From Fagopyrum homotropicum (Eukaryota > Streptophyta > Magnoliopsida > Caryophyllales > Polygonaceae), in contig BSWB01000005.1 of NCBI GenBank assembly GCA_033239125.1, forward strand, positions 22,683,447-22,747,446: a DNA stretch of 64,000 bases. Reading direction: 5' to 3'. The translations under genes were made by a program, and so were the position numbers. This document shows positions 10,401 to 20,670 of this stretch, in pieces (the stretch's first letter is position 1; each line of letters opens with the position of its first letter). The notes beneath the pieces were generated by a model. That model did no database searches and was not told the DNA's origin. It was given only the letters and a program-made list of their open reading frames with translations.

Positions 10401-12140
10401 TATGCCTTGGTTCGGGTCCTCCAAGTTTGGGAGCACTATCTTCTACCTCGTGAATTTGTTATACATTCTGATCACAAGTCGTTGAAGTATTTGAGAGGAC
10501 AAGCCAAGTTGAACAAACGCCATGGACGATGGGTGGAGTATATTGAGGTTTTTCCATATGTGGTGCGCTACAAGAAGGGAATGGACAACATCGTAGCTGA
10601 TGCGTTATCTCGTAGGTACACACTTCTATCTTCCTTAGATGCATGCGTTTTGGGTTTTGGACTGATTCGTGATTTTTATGCTATTGATGTGGACTTCCGG
10701 GACATTTTTTCGCTTTGTTTGCGCTCTAGTAGTGACTCTCATGCTAGTAGTTATTACATTCATGATGGATATTTGTTTAGAGCTTCTAGGTTATGTTTGC
10801 CTACTTGTTCTTTGAGAGCTTTGATTGTTTTGGAGGCCCATGGAGGGGGATTGATGGGTCATTTTGGGGTTACGAAGACTTTAGGCATACTGAGGGAACA
10901 CTTTTATTGGCCTAAGATGAGAAGTGATGTTGATAGATGTTGTGCTAGTTGTGTACCTTGTCGTAAGGCTAAGTCTAAGGCTAACCCACATGGATTATAC
11001 TTACCCTTGCCTATTGCTAGCTCTCCTTGGGAAGACATTTCCATGGATTTTGTCCTAGGATTACCTCGTTCTAGGAGAGGACATGATTCCATTTTCGTGG
11101 TTGTTGATAGGTTTTTTAAGATGGTGCATTTTATTGCTTGTAGTAAATCTGATGATGCATCAAATGTGGCTAACCTTTTCTTTGAGCATATTGTTAAGCT
11201 GCATGGGATACCTAGGTCAATTGTGTCGGATGGAGACTCTAAGTTCCTTAGATATTTTTGGAAGACACTTTGGGCCAAGATGGGGACGAAGTTGTGTTTT
11301 TCTACTTCTTGTCATCCCCAAACGGATGGACAAACTGAGGTAGTAAACCGGACTCTTGGCACTTTACTTCGTACTATGATGGATACTAACTTGTGCAGGT
11401 GGGAGGATTGTTTGCCCTTTGTGGAGTTTGTATATAACCAGGCTATTCATTCGGCGACCAAGAAGTCCCCTTTTGAAATTGTTTATGGCAAGAATCCTCT
11501 TACTCCACTGGATTTGACTCCTCAACCGGCTCCGCAACCTGTTGATGTGGATGGGAAATCTAGAGCTGAGTTTGTGAGAGGTTTGCATGAGCGGGTCCGA
11601 ATCCAATTAGAAAAACGTACCGAGCAATATGTCAACCAAGCCAACAGAGAGCGCCGGGAAATGCTCTTCATGGAGGGAGACCTCGTGTGGGTCCATTTGA
11701 GGAAGGATCACTTCCCTTCTATTCAGCAATCTAAGCTCAACCCACGAGCGGATGGTCCTTTCCGGGTCCTCGAGAAGATTAACAATAACGCATATCGCAT
11801 TGAGCTTCCCACTAAGTATGGTGTCCATAATGTGTTTAATGTTTCTGATTTGTCTCTTTTTTATGTAGGTGATGAGGTCAAGGATTCGGAGAACGAGTTG
11901 GCGGATTCGGGGTCGAATCCTTTCCAAGAAGGAGGGGATGATGTGAGCCCGACGGACTTAAGCAACGAGACCAATGTGACAGCACCAAGATCAACACCAC
12001 CTCTCACTCGAGCTAGAGCCCGCATGCTAGGCCAAACCACTTTGACCTACCACCCTTTCGGAGCTCCGACATTTGAGGACGCCCATGACTATCACTTAGT
12101 GAACATACTTGAAGAGATTGAGGATGCCGGATCACTTTAA
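7428..12140 (+). pseudogene. gag-pol: gag-pol polyprotein of element A, four in-frame stops
   Basis: A single frame starts at the ATG at 7428 (MASVNGNG) and would be about 1570 codons, but has stops at 7557, 7776, 9618 and 9738, several fitting C-to-T or G-to-A changes. Order: gag capsid-type region (TWWQEELVYVEAHQQPR near 7880); CCHC zinc knuckle (CYKCYEHGHYARECP near 8410); aspartic protease (IDSGSCCNIVS near 8706); reverse transcriptase with YFDD (near 9838); RNase H (DASGIGIGG near 10288, DALSRR near 10600); integrase HHCC zinc finger (near 10840-10960) and DDE core (MDFVLGL, VSDGDSKF, QTEVVNRTL); GPF motif (near 11756); then the SNPFQEGGDDV segment over the PPT and a TRARAR tail inside U3. 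Reads as a degenerate but recent copy. Confidence 0.95.
11903..11938 (+). promoter_or_regulatory. Inverted repeat and polypurine tract of element A
   Basis: GATTCG-GGGT-CGAATC is followed by CCTTTCC and the purine run AAGAAGGAGGGGA, ending directly before TGATGTGAGCCC. The same inverted repeat plus PPT arrangement is found in the TRIM and chimeric-ORF elements. The PPT primes plus-strand synthesis. Confidence 0.7.
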
Positions 12141-12253
12141 AACCTTAGATGTAACCTTTGTTATTTTATGTGTCATGCTTGATTTTATTTTGGGGATTAA
12201 AACCACATTTAGTTGATTTTATTTTGGGGAATAAAACCACATTTAGTGAAATG
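11939..12253 (+). mobile_element. Truncated 3' LTR of element A, with 34-bp tandem duplication
   Basis: It starts TGATGTGAGCCC after the PPT. The pol frame continues inside it for 67 codons to 12140. A 34-bp unit (ttgattttattttgggg...) is present twice at about 12180-12247. The LTR is broken at about 12254, where non-autonomous leader sequence (gagtttgcatactca) begins. Confidence 0.6.
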
Positions 12254-13045
12254 GATTTTAGGAGTTTGCATACTCATTTGTTGATTTGTTTAATTATTAT
12301 CGCGAGTTTGCATACTCGGTTGATTGTGTAATCGAACTTGTTGTAAGTTGTGAATTGTTCGGGAATGTCAAGATGCGACTGAAAAAGAACAATAAACGGA
12401 GAATACATTCGATGGGCTATTCGAGAGTATGACGATGGTTATCTTCGTTTGAGTGAAATGGAAGACGATCTTTACGAGGCCGTCAATGAAGAACTACGAA
12501 GACGACGAAAGAGAAGAGAAGCCCATCACTGTGAAGAGGAAGCTCGTAAACAAGAGGAAGAAGATCGACGTCGTCGTCTAGAAAAGGAGGATAGAAAACA
12601 AGAAGAAGAAGATCGACGGCATAGAGCGGTCGAAAAATGAATGAAAGACGCGGATTATTTTCAATCGAGACGATCTGAAATAGGGGCAAGCAAATCGAAG
12701 TACACATCACCCCCTATTCCACCACCGCCTACTTCTCCACCGAACATCAACGACAATGAAAACGGTGGTAATCGAATCGACCAATGTTTGGATAGGATTG
12801 AAGCCCAACTAGTTGAGATATGGAGAAGGTTTCCTCCCCTTCCTTTGAACCCGGATCGTAGTCAAGCATCTCGACATGATGGCGACAAAGTCGAGAGAAG
12901 TAGTTACCATGGTAATAAATCCGGCAATCACTATCCCAAAGATGGCATGACGGTTTCGAGGACGAATCCTTTTCAAGGAAAAGGGGATGATGTGATCCCC
13001 GAGAGCCCCAAGATGAAGCCCCAAGATGAAGCCGACAATACATGA
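12254..13045 (+). pseudogene. Plus-strand copy of chimeric-ORF internal domain
   Basis: Positions 12254-12400 match, in reverse, the leader at 14640-14780. The coding part (12449-13045) has the charged N-terminal segment, a stop at 12638 (EK*MKDADYF), the proline-rich linker, the gag-like stretch (IDQCLDRIEAQLVEIWRR) and the NPFQGKGDDVIPE segment. It runs only a few codons into U3 before a deletion at about 13037. A frameshift separates the first ATG from the rest. Confidence 0.75.
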
Positions 13046-13093
13046 AAATATTTGGAAAACAATCTAATACCACTTGACGAAGAGAACACCACT

Positions 13094-13982
13094 TGATGCG
13101 CTCTTCGTAATTTGAACGCAAGGATCCGCCGGTGTTGTTCCTCCGACTACTTCTTTTTACGTATTTTTCGATTTATATGGGATATGCCAAGCAAGGAATC
13201 GTCCAGCCTCGCACCTTGGATCTCCTTGGCTCCAGGTCGTCTTTCCTCAGAATCTCACTTCGGAAATTGGATCTCCTTCGTCCTCCTAGCCTCGCACCGT
13301 AAGGACACCACTCGGCCTCTCACCTTGTGGGTTACGAAACCTTGGCATCTCACCTTAGTCTCTAGATTTGTTTTTCTCAAAGTGAAAACACAACTTTTGA
13401 TTGACTCAACTTCATAATCTCATTAAAACGTGTGTAGAAGAAGGCCTTATATGGGCTGAAAATTCAGAACTAACTCCCCACAATAATAACTTACAAGTAG
13501 TTCAAGAGTTGTGCATTAAATGAAGGCAAATCAAGGGTCTTTCAACAAACAACTTCAAGCAAATAAATGGCCTAAAAACCATAAATATGGCCGGCCAATT
13601 AAAGCTTCAAGGATCAAAACGTGGCTGAAAATAATCTTGTTTGGACGTGCATTTCTTGTGCATATTCCTTTGCCTAGGTCCATGTATGATCTTGGTCAAA
13701 AACCCACCCAAGTATAAACGCTACTTAACTGTTGGGTCATTTTCACCCTCTTCCTCTTGGAGTCTCAACTTCTCATAAACTAAAAAGTTGTAGATCTTGA
13801 AAATACCTTCGAAAGTAGTACTTATGGGTCTTCTAACTCCAACCACATCTCCAGATATAGGCATTTTACAGAGAGTGCGTAACTTTGACAGTTTAGCAGG
13901 ATCGAGCGGAATATGACTTAACTTGACCACGCTCGAAGTGAGCATTTTCGGCTTCACGTTGGGGCTCTCGGTGATCACATCA
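13094..13982 (-). mobile_element. R2 LTR (889 bp)
   Basis: It starts TGATGCGCTCTTCG and ends GATCACATCA, followed by a polypurine tract complement. It is closely similar to 1127-2011. It acts as the 3' LTR of the internal domain at 13983-14906, whose other LTR is a different subtype. Confidence 0.85.
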
Positions 13983-14569
13983 TCCCCTTTCCCTTGAAAA
14001 GGATTCGTCCTCGAATCCGAAATGCCATCCTTTGGAAAGTGATTGTCGGATTTATTATCATGTCAACTACTTCTCTTGACTTCACCGCCATCATGTCGAG
14101 ATGCTTGACTACGATCCGGGTTCAAGGGAAGGGGAGGAAACCTTCTCCTTATCTAAACTAGTTGGGCTTCAATCCTTTCCAAACGTTGGTCGATTGAATT
14201 ACCGCCGTTTCCATTATCGTTGATGTTCGGTGGAGAAGTAGGCGGTGGTGGAGGAGCCGTATCGGGTGGACGAGGAGGCGGGGCTGGTGGAGCAACCTTC
14301 GGTGGTGGAATAGGCGATGTTGTGTACTTCGATTTGCTTGCCCCTACTTCAACTCGGCTCGATTGAAAATAATCCGCGTCTTTCATCCATTTTTCGACCG
14401 CTCTAAGCCGTGGATCTTCTTCTTCTTGTTTTCTAGCCTCCTTTTCTCGACGACGACGTCGGTCTTCTTCCTCTTGTTTACGAGCTTCCTCTTCACAGCG
14501 ACGGGCTTCTCTTCTCTTTCTTCGTCTTTGTAGTTCTTCATAGACGGCCTCGTAAAGATCATCTTCCAT
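13721..14569 (-). pseudogene. Chimeric ORF of non-autonomous element, frameshifted
   Basis: The N-terminal part (14569-14153) has the charged coiled-coil-like segment (EARKQEEEDRRRRREK) and a long proline-rich linker, and the gag-like stretch (IDQRLERIEAQLV) ends in a stop. The C-terminal part (13978-13721) is the U3-encoded domain (PAKLSKLRTLCKMPISG, STTFEGIFKIYNF, QEEEGENDPT) and stops early after the DPTVK segment. The two parts are in different frames. The real start probably lies upstream near 14660, but that region is also shifted. Confidence 0.7.
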
Positions 14570-14906
14570 TTCACTCCGATGAAGATAACCATCGTCATAT
14601 TCTCGAATAGCCCATCGAATGTATTCTCCGTTTATTGTTCTTTTTTCTGTTGCATCTTGACATTCCCAAATAATTCACAACTTACAACAAGTTCGATTAC
14701 AAAATCAACCGAGTATGCAAACTCGCAACAATAACTAAACAAATCAACAAATGAGTATGCAAACTGCTAAAATCCGCAAACCGAACAAACAAACTCGTAC
14801 TTTCCTTTCTTTTTTTTTCTGACTCTTTTTTCTTATTTGAAAGAAAGAAGATGAACAATACTGACGAGATATGTGTTGAACACGTACCGTAGGCTCTGAT
14901 ACCACT
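13983..14906 (-). mobile_element. Complete internal domain (924 bp) with PBS at 14892-14904
   Basis: It runs from the PPT complement beside the R2 LTR to a PBS complement (ggctctgatacca) beside an R5 LTR. It keeps a leader of about 230 bp with repeats of gagtatgcaaac and a T-run that the copy at 3250-3990 lacks. Confidence 0.8.
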
Positions 14907-16148
14907 TGATGTGATCGAACTCGATTCGAACACGAGGATCCACCGGCAAAAGTTCACACTCATATTGAAATCGGTGAAATGGAACTCCTTTTTTTTTTTG
15001 GATTTTGTGTTTTTGGATATGAAGAGCAAATTCCCTCGGTCTCTCACTTTAGGAATCCCTCAACTCGAACGAACTACCCTTGAAATCTCACTTTGGGGTT
15101 CGAACCTATGTTCCTCGGCCTCTCACCTTAGAACCTCCTAAGCATCTCACCTAGATGTTTAAAAACTAAGCATCTCACCTAGAATTCGGGTTTTGTTTAA
15201 AAGCAAACAACAACTTTGAAAGCACAAAGGCTAACTTATTTCATTTAATTTGACTTCTCTTACAATGGGAGGATACAAGGCTTTATATAGCCAGAAAACT
15301 CAGCCTAGAAACTCCCTAATTAAGTGCTAGAAATATCAAAGATTTTATCAAAAGGAAATGCAAGAAATTCAAGAGTTTTTCTAGGAAATTCAAACACATA
15401 AATGGCCACATTTGGCCTTTATTCAAAGATGACTCTTGAATCCTATTCTCTTCACTTGGACAACAAATCAAGGATGGTCTAATCAAGTCTTGGACGTCCA
15501 TATTGAAGGAGAAGAAGACCATTGAACTAACTTGACCTCCATTCAATGTATGTGTGTGAAGATGCCTTCAATGTTTGATTGAATGTTGACATCTTGACCT
15601 TCACATGATTAATACATAAATTTATGCATGATATATGAATAATAGGAGTATGGTATGCTACATGAAATATGTATGGTGGGACGTGCATATGTTTTGTATA
15701 ACCATCTTTCATGCCTCCATGCATGATCTTGTCCAACAATTCATACAAGTACCGTACTTGCTGCAATGTAGGGTCATTTTCACCCTCTTCCTCTTGGAGT
15801 CTCGACTTTGAGTAAACTAGAAAGTTGTAGATATTGAAAATACCTTTAAAAGTAGTACTCATGGGTATTTTAATTCCAAGTATTGCCTTAGTTATAAGCG
15901 ATTTACTTAGAGTGCGCAAACCTAATAGCTTAGCCGGAGAGATTGAAAATTGGCTTGCATTGGGCATGATCGGAGCAAGCTTTTTCGGTTTGATTTCAAT
16001 AGGTTTTGGCTCTGTTTTAGGCATGACCTCCAACACATAACTATTGATTTTGATAGGTTCCGGCTGACTTTTAACTTGGACGGTTGGTGGCAAAACGATT
16101 GGTTCCGGCTTGATGACGATGATTTCTTCCCCGGTGGGGATCACATCA
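14907..16148 (-). mobile_element. R5 LTR (1242 bp) with coding U3
   Basis: It begins TGATGTGATCGAAC and ends GATCACATCA, so its ends form a 10-bp terminal inverted repeat. It has CTTTATATAGCC (TATA region near 15282) and TCTCACC words downstream of it in the transcribed direction. Its U3 carries the 205-codon open frame at 15527-16144. Confidence 0.85.
15527..16144 (-). CDS. U3-encoded domain of R5 LTR, open
   Basis: 205 codons open from the first bases of the LTR (MIPTGEEIIVIKPEP). Compared with the R2 type it has an extra lysine/proline-rich stretch (KTEPKPIEIKPKK). It then matches in the same frame: SPAKLLGLRTLSKS, STTFKGIFNIYNFLVY, RLQEEEGENDPT, DKIMHGGM. In a full element this would be the C-terminal part of the chimeric protein, because the frame continues upstream through the PPT. 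The last 60 residues look unconserved. No known family recognised. Confidence 0.55.
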   Translation of the reverse strand: MIPTGEEIIVIKPEPIVLPPTVQVKSQPEPIKINSYVLEVMPKTEPKPIEIKPKKLAPIMPNASQFSISPAKLLGLRTLSKSLITKAILGIKIPMSTTFKGIFNIYNFLVYSKSRLQEEEGENDPTLQQVRYLYELLDKIMHGGMKDGYTKHMHVPPYIFHVAYHTPIIHISCINLCINHVKVKMSTFNQTLKASSHTYIEWRSS

Positions 16149-16164
16149 TCAGAAAGTTTCTTCC

Positions 16165-16830
16165 CCTTCTATTTAACCCGGATCGTAGTCAAGTATCTCG
16201 ACATGATGGCGGCGAAGTCGAGAGAAGTAGTTGCCATGATAATAAATCAAACAATCACTTTACCAAGGTAGATGATTCGGATTCGAAGACGAATCCTTTT
16301 CAAGGGAAAGGGGATGATGTGATCCCCGAGAGCCCCAACATGAAGCCAAAAATGCTCACTCAAAGCGAAGTCAAGTTAAATGAAGTAAGTTAGCCTTTGT
16401 GCTTTGAAAGTTATTGTTTGCTTTAAAACAAAACCCGAATTCTAGGTGAGATGCTTAGTTTTCAAACATCTAGGTGAGATGCTTAGGTGGTTCTAAGGTG
16501 AGAGGCCGAGGAACGAAGGTTCGAACCCCAAAGTGAGATTCAAAGGGTAGTTCGTTCGAGTTGAGGGATTCCCAAAGTGAGAGGACGAGGGCATTTGCTC
16601 TTCATATCCAAAAACACAAAATCCAAAAAAAAAGGAGTTTCATTTCACCGATTTCAATCCGAGTGCGAACTTGTGCCGGTAGATCCTCGTGTTCGAATCG
16701 AGTTTGATCACATCAAGTGGTATCAGAGCCCCACGGTGCGAGTTCATCAAGCTTTCGGGGATGAAGATCACCAACGACAATGGAAACGGTGGTACTCGAA
16801 TCGACCAACGTTGGGATAGGATTGAAGCAT
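16165..16830 (+). mobile_element. Plus-strand non-autonomous remnant: internal, deleted LTR, PBS, internal
   Basis: Positions 16165-16314 are the 3' end of an internal domain (SQVSRHDGGEVERSS to NPFQGKGDDVIPE). Positions 16315-16715 are an LTR with a large internal deletion, starting TGATGTGATCCCCG and ending GATCACATCA. Positions 16718-16730 are the PBS TGGTATCAGAGCC. Positions 16731-16830 are the start of another internal domain (gtgcgagttcatcaagctt, then ATGAAGATCACC). This shows the LTR/PBS order directly on the plus strand. Confidence 0.8.
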
Positions 16831-16837
16831 CACATCA

Positions 16838-17578
16838 TCTTGGGTTGCCTTTGTGAGAAATAAGTCAGAGTTGAAAATATTTGGAAAACAATTTGGTTAC
16901 TTGGTTTTTGGTGAGATGCCGAAACCTCCTCCTTGGTGAGATGTCGGGTGGGTTGCTTTTGTGAGATGCGAGGGCGAAGGCATTAGTTCTCATAGGTGAG
17001 AGGCTTGTGAGAGTTGATGCGAGTATTGTAGAGTGGATGGCGAGTATTGTAGAGTGGATGGTGAGATGCTTGAAGCTCTAGCAATACATATCTTGTACTT
17101 TATTTTCAATTATCACAAATCCAAAACACATCTTGAATAAAAGCTCTAGCAATACATATCTTGTACTTTATTTTCAATTATCTTGTACTATTTTTTTCAT
17201 CATCAAATGATACGCCCCACCCAAAGGATCCAACGATGCAAGACAAACGAAAAACTAAAGAAACATACACATGTGTTTTGGATTTGTGATAATTGAAAAT
17301 AAAGTACAAGATATGTATTGCTAGAGCTTCAAGCATCTCACCATCCACTCTACAATAATCGCATAAACTCTCACAAGCCTCTCACCTATGAGAATTAATG
17401 CCTTCGCCCTCGCATCTCACAAAAGCAACCCACCCGGCATCTCACCAGGGAGGAGGTTACGGCATCTCACCAAAAACCAAGTAACCAAGTAACCAAATTG
17501 TTCTCCAAATATTTTCACCTCTTACTTATTTTTCTACGAACCAAGCAAGCCTTTAAATAGGGAAAATAAGCCTTTAAA
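16838..17578. repeat. Head-to-head inverted R1 LTRs
   Basis: Positions about 16890-17200 are R1 in plus orientation (words ggtgagatgc). Positions 17208-17578 are R1 in minus orientation, starting TGATACGCCCC. The arms of about 280 bp face each other across a short spacer. Inside the plus arm, gcgagtattgtagagtggatg and the segment with ctagcaatacatatcttgta are each duplicated in tandem. Confidence 0.8.
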
Positions 17579-18204
17579 TACGCCCCAGCCAAAGGATCCA
17601 ACGATGCAAGACAAACGAAAAAATAAAGAAAACATACACATGTGTTTTGGATTTGTGATAATTGAAAATAAAGTACAAGATATTTATTGCTAGAGCTTCA
17701 AGCATCTCACCATCCACTCTACAATACTCGCATCAACTCTCACAAGCCTCTCACTTATGAGAACTAATGCCTTCGCCCTCGCATCTTACAAAGGCAACCC
17801 ACCCGGCATCTCACCAAGGAGGAGGTTTCGGCATCTCACCAAAAACCAAGTAACCAAATTGTTTTCCAAATATTTTTCAACTCTCACTTATTTTTCTATG
17901 AACCAAGCAAGACATCATCTTGAATAAAAGGTTAACAACTTTGAAAGCCGAAAATGCTCACCTTCAGTATTTTGGACTCTTCACATCCTGACCATAAATC
18001 CGGCTGTTGGAAGAACTGAATTTATGACCCATCGGTTGGACGAGTCTGCTCTTGAAGTCTACATCAATATTGTAGCCCTTGAAATCATCTTTCCAACAAG
18101 TATTTACGGACCTTCATTGAATAAACGTAGCATTTTTTATGACTAAAATACTGAAGGGTCGAATTAAAGTGAAGCCGTTTGCATTGGTTTCCCGGATCAC
18201 ATCA
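17579..18204 (-). mobile_element. R1 LTR lacking its first bases
   Basis: R1 sequence resumes at tacgccccagcc straight after the CCTTTAAATA promoter region of the preceding R1 piece, so two partial R1 LTRs are in tandem. It ends GATCACATCA before an 82-bp TRIM internal domain. Confidence 0.8.
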
Positions 18205-18286
18205 TCCTCTCCACCTTTTAAAAAGATTCGTCCTCGAATCTTCATGCCTCTTATTGAATTGCATCGAATAAGGCACTGATACCACT
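18205..18286 (-). mobile_element. TRIM internal domain (82 bp)
   Basis: PPT complement, GATTCG-TCCT-CGAATC inverted repeat and damaged PBS complement (ggcactgatacca, 18272-18284) between an R1 and an R5 LTR. Confidence 0.8.
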
Positions 18287-19525
18287 TAATGTGATCGAAC
18301 TCGATTCGAAAATGAGGATCCACCGGCACAAGTTCAAACTCAGATTGGAATCGGTGAAATGGAACTCCTTTTTTTTTTTGGATTTTGCGTTTTTGGATAT
18401 GAAGAGCAAATTCCCTCGTCCTCTCACTTTAGGAATCCCTCAACTCGAACGAACAACCCTCGGAATCTCACTTTGGGGTTCGAACCTTCGTTCCTCGGCC
18501 TCTCACCTTAGAACCACCTAAGCATCTCACCTAGATGTTTAAAAACTAAGCATCTCACCTAGAATTCGGGTTTTTTTTAAAGCAAACAACAACTTTGAAA
18601 GCACAAAGGCTAACTTACTTCATTTAACTTGACTTCTCTTACAATGGGAATACAAGGCTTTATATAGCCACAAAACTCAGCCTAGAAACTCCCTCATTAA
18701 GTGCTAGAAATATCAAAGATTTATCAAAAGGAAATGCAAGAAATTCAAGAGTTTTTCTAGGAAATTCAAACACATAAATGGCCACATTTGGCCTTTACTC
18801 AAAGATGACTCTTGAATCCTATTCTCTTCACTTGGACAACACATGAAGGATGGTCTAATCAAGTCTTCGACGTCCATATTGAACGAGAAGAAGACCATTG
18901 AACTAACTTGGCCTCCATTCAATGCATGTGTGTGAAGATGCCTTCAATGTTTGATTGAATGTTGACATGTTGACCTTCACATGATTAATACATAAATTTA
19001 TGCATAATATATGAATAATAGGAGCATGGTATGCTGCATGAAATATGTATGGGTGAGACGTGCATATGTTTTGTATAACCATCTTTCATGCCTCCATGCA
19101 TGATCTTGTCCAACAATCCATACAAGTACCGTACTTGCTACAATTTAGGGTCATTTTCACCCTCTTCCTCTTGGAGTCTCGACTTTGAGTAAACTATAAA
19201 GTTGTAGATATTGAAAATACCTTTCAAAGTAGTACTCAGGGGTATTTTAATTCCAAGTATTTCCTCAGTTATAGGAGATTTACTGAGAGTGCGCAAACTT
19301 GACAACTTAGCCGGAGAGAGTGAAAATTGGCTTGCATTGGGCATGATCGGAGCAAGCTTTTTCGGTTTGATTTCAATAGGTTTTGGCTTAGTTTTAAGCA
19401 TGACCTCCAACACATAACTATTGATTTTGATAGGTACCGGCTGACTTTTGACTTGGACGGTTGGTGGCAAAACAATTGGTTCCGGCTTGATGATGACGAT
19501 TTCTTCCCCGGTGGGGATCACATCA
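18287..19525 (-). mobile_element. R5 LTR (1239 bp)
   Basis: It starts taatgtgatcgaac (first G of the TG end mutated) and ends GATCACATCA. It is closely similar to 14907-16148, including TTTATATAGCC and the U3 coding region. It is the 3' LTR of the internal domain at 19526-19920. Confidence 0.85.
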
Positions 19526-19875
19526 TCCCCTTTCCCTTGAAAAGGATTCGTCCTCGAATCCGTCATGCCATCGTTGGAAAAGTGATTGTGGGATATATTA
19601 CCATGGTAACTATTTCTCTCGACTTCGCCGTCATCATGTCGAGATGCTTGAATACAATCCGGGTTCCCATGGGCACGACTATCAACATTTCGTTCTTGAC
19701 GGTGGTTGCTTTGCTCATTCCGCTTTGCATGGTTGATACCTCCTTGGATTTTGTCATGAGGGTTCAAGGGAAGGGGAGGCAACCTTTTGAATATCTCAGC
19801 TACAAGGGCTTCAATCCTATCCCAACATTGGTCGATTCGGTTACCACCGTTTCTATTGTCGTTGGTGATCTTCAT
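19138..19875 (-). CDS. Chimeric protein of non-autonomous element (short form)
   Basis: 245 residues from the ATG at 19875, about 30 bp after the PBS. This form lacks the charged coiled-coil N-terminus and begins at once with the gag-like stretch (IDQCWDRIEALVAEIFKR). A polar middle of about 80 residues follows, then NPFQGKGDDVIPTGEE across the PPT, then the U3 domain with the lysine/proline-rich insertion (KTKPKPIEIKPKK), SPAKLSSLRTLSKSPIT, STTLKGIFNIYNFIVY and RLQEEEGENDP. It stops at DPKL, shorter than the R5 copy at 15527 by the KIMHGGM part. Intact in frame from PBS side to U3. Function unknown. Confidence 0.65.
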   Translation of the reverse strand: MKITNDNRNGGNRIDQCWDRIEALVAEIFKRLPPLPLNPHDKIQGGINHAKRNEQSNHRQERNVDSRAHGNPDCIQASRHDDGEVERNSYHGNISHNHFSNDGMTDSRTNPFQGKGDDVIPTGEEIVIIKPEPIVLPPTVQVKSQPVPIKINSYVLEVMLKTKPKPIEIKPKKLAPIMPNASQFSLSPAKLSSLRTLSKSPITEEILGIKIPLSTTLKGIFNIYNFIVYSKSRLQEEEGENDPKL

Positions 19876-19920
19876 CCCCGAAAGCTTGAGGATCTCGCAC
19901 CGTTGGGCTCTGATACCACT
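19526..19920 (-). mobile_element. Short internal domain (395 bp), PBS at 19906-19918
   Basis: It runs from a PPT complement (19526-19541) next to an R5 LTR to a PBS complement (ggctctgatacca) next to an R1 LTR that starts exactly at 19921. Confidence 0.85.
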
Positions 19921-20588
19921 TGATACGCCCCAACCAAAGGATCCAACGATGCAAGACAAACGAAAAAATAAAGAAAACATACACATGTGTTTCGGATTTG
20001 TGATAATTGAAAATGAAGTACAAGATATGTATTGTTAGAGCTTCAAGCATCTCACCATCCACTCTACAATACTCGCATCAACTCTCACAAGCCTCTCACC
20101 TATGAGAACTAATGCCTTCGCCCTCGCATCTCACAAAGGCAACCCACTCGGCATCTCACCAAGGAGGAGGTTTCGGCATCTCACCAAAAACCAAGTAACC
20201 AAATTGTTTTCCAAATATTTTCAACTCTCACTTATTTTTCTATGAACCAAGCAAGCCTTTAAATAGGGAAAATAAGGCTAGCTAATAGATAAAAAAAAGG
20301 TCAAAAGTCATAATAAATTATAGGCCTTAAAGATCCACATAATGAGGCATTGGTTTTGAACTCTTCACATCCTGACCATAAATCCGGCTGTTGGAAGAAC
20401 TGAATTTATGACCCATCTCTTGGACGAATCTGCTCTTGAAGTCTGCATGAATATTGTAGCCCTTGAAATCAGCTTTCCAACAAGTATTTACGGACCTTTA
20501 TTGAATAAACGTAGCATTCTTTATGACCAAAATACTGAAGGGTCGAATTAAAGCGAAGCCGTTTGCATTGGTTTCCCGGATCACATCA
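19921..20588 (-). mobile_element. R1 LTR (668 bp)
   Basis: TGATACGCCCC to GATCACATCA, with the same motif layout as 374-1044. It serves the short internal domain on one side and a TRIM internal domain on the other. Confidence 0.85.
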
Positions 20589-20670
20589 TCCGCTCCACCT
20601 TTTGAAAAGATTCGTCCTCGAATCTTCATGCCTCTTATTGAAATGCATCGGATCAGGCTCTGATACCAAA
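20589..20670 (-). mobile_element. TRIM internal domain (82 bp)
   Basis: PPT complement, inverted repeat gattcgtcctcgaatc and PBS complement (ggctctgatacca, 20656-20668) between R1 and R3 LTRs. Confidence 0.8.

Larger units (their letters stand above)
6348..12253 (+). mobile_element. Element A: CRM-like Ty3/gypsy chromovirus, LTRs missing or truncated
   Basis: It has a PBS at 6348-6360 (TGGTATCAGAGCC), a leader of about 1.07 kb, one gag-pol frame (7428-12140), a polypurine tract at about 11925-11938 and a 3' LTR start (TGATGTGAGCCC) at 11939. Only about 315 bp of the 3' LTR remains before a plus-strand non-autonomous fragment begins at 12254. No 5' LTR is present. The absence of a standard chromodomain, the C-terminal TRARAR segment and the pol frame entering the 3' LTR resemble what is known of the plant CRM lineage. 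The lineage call is by eye and could be a sister clade. Confidence 0.8.
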
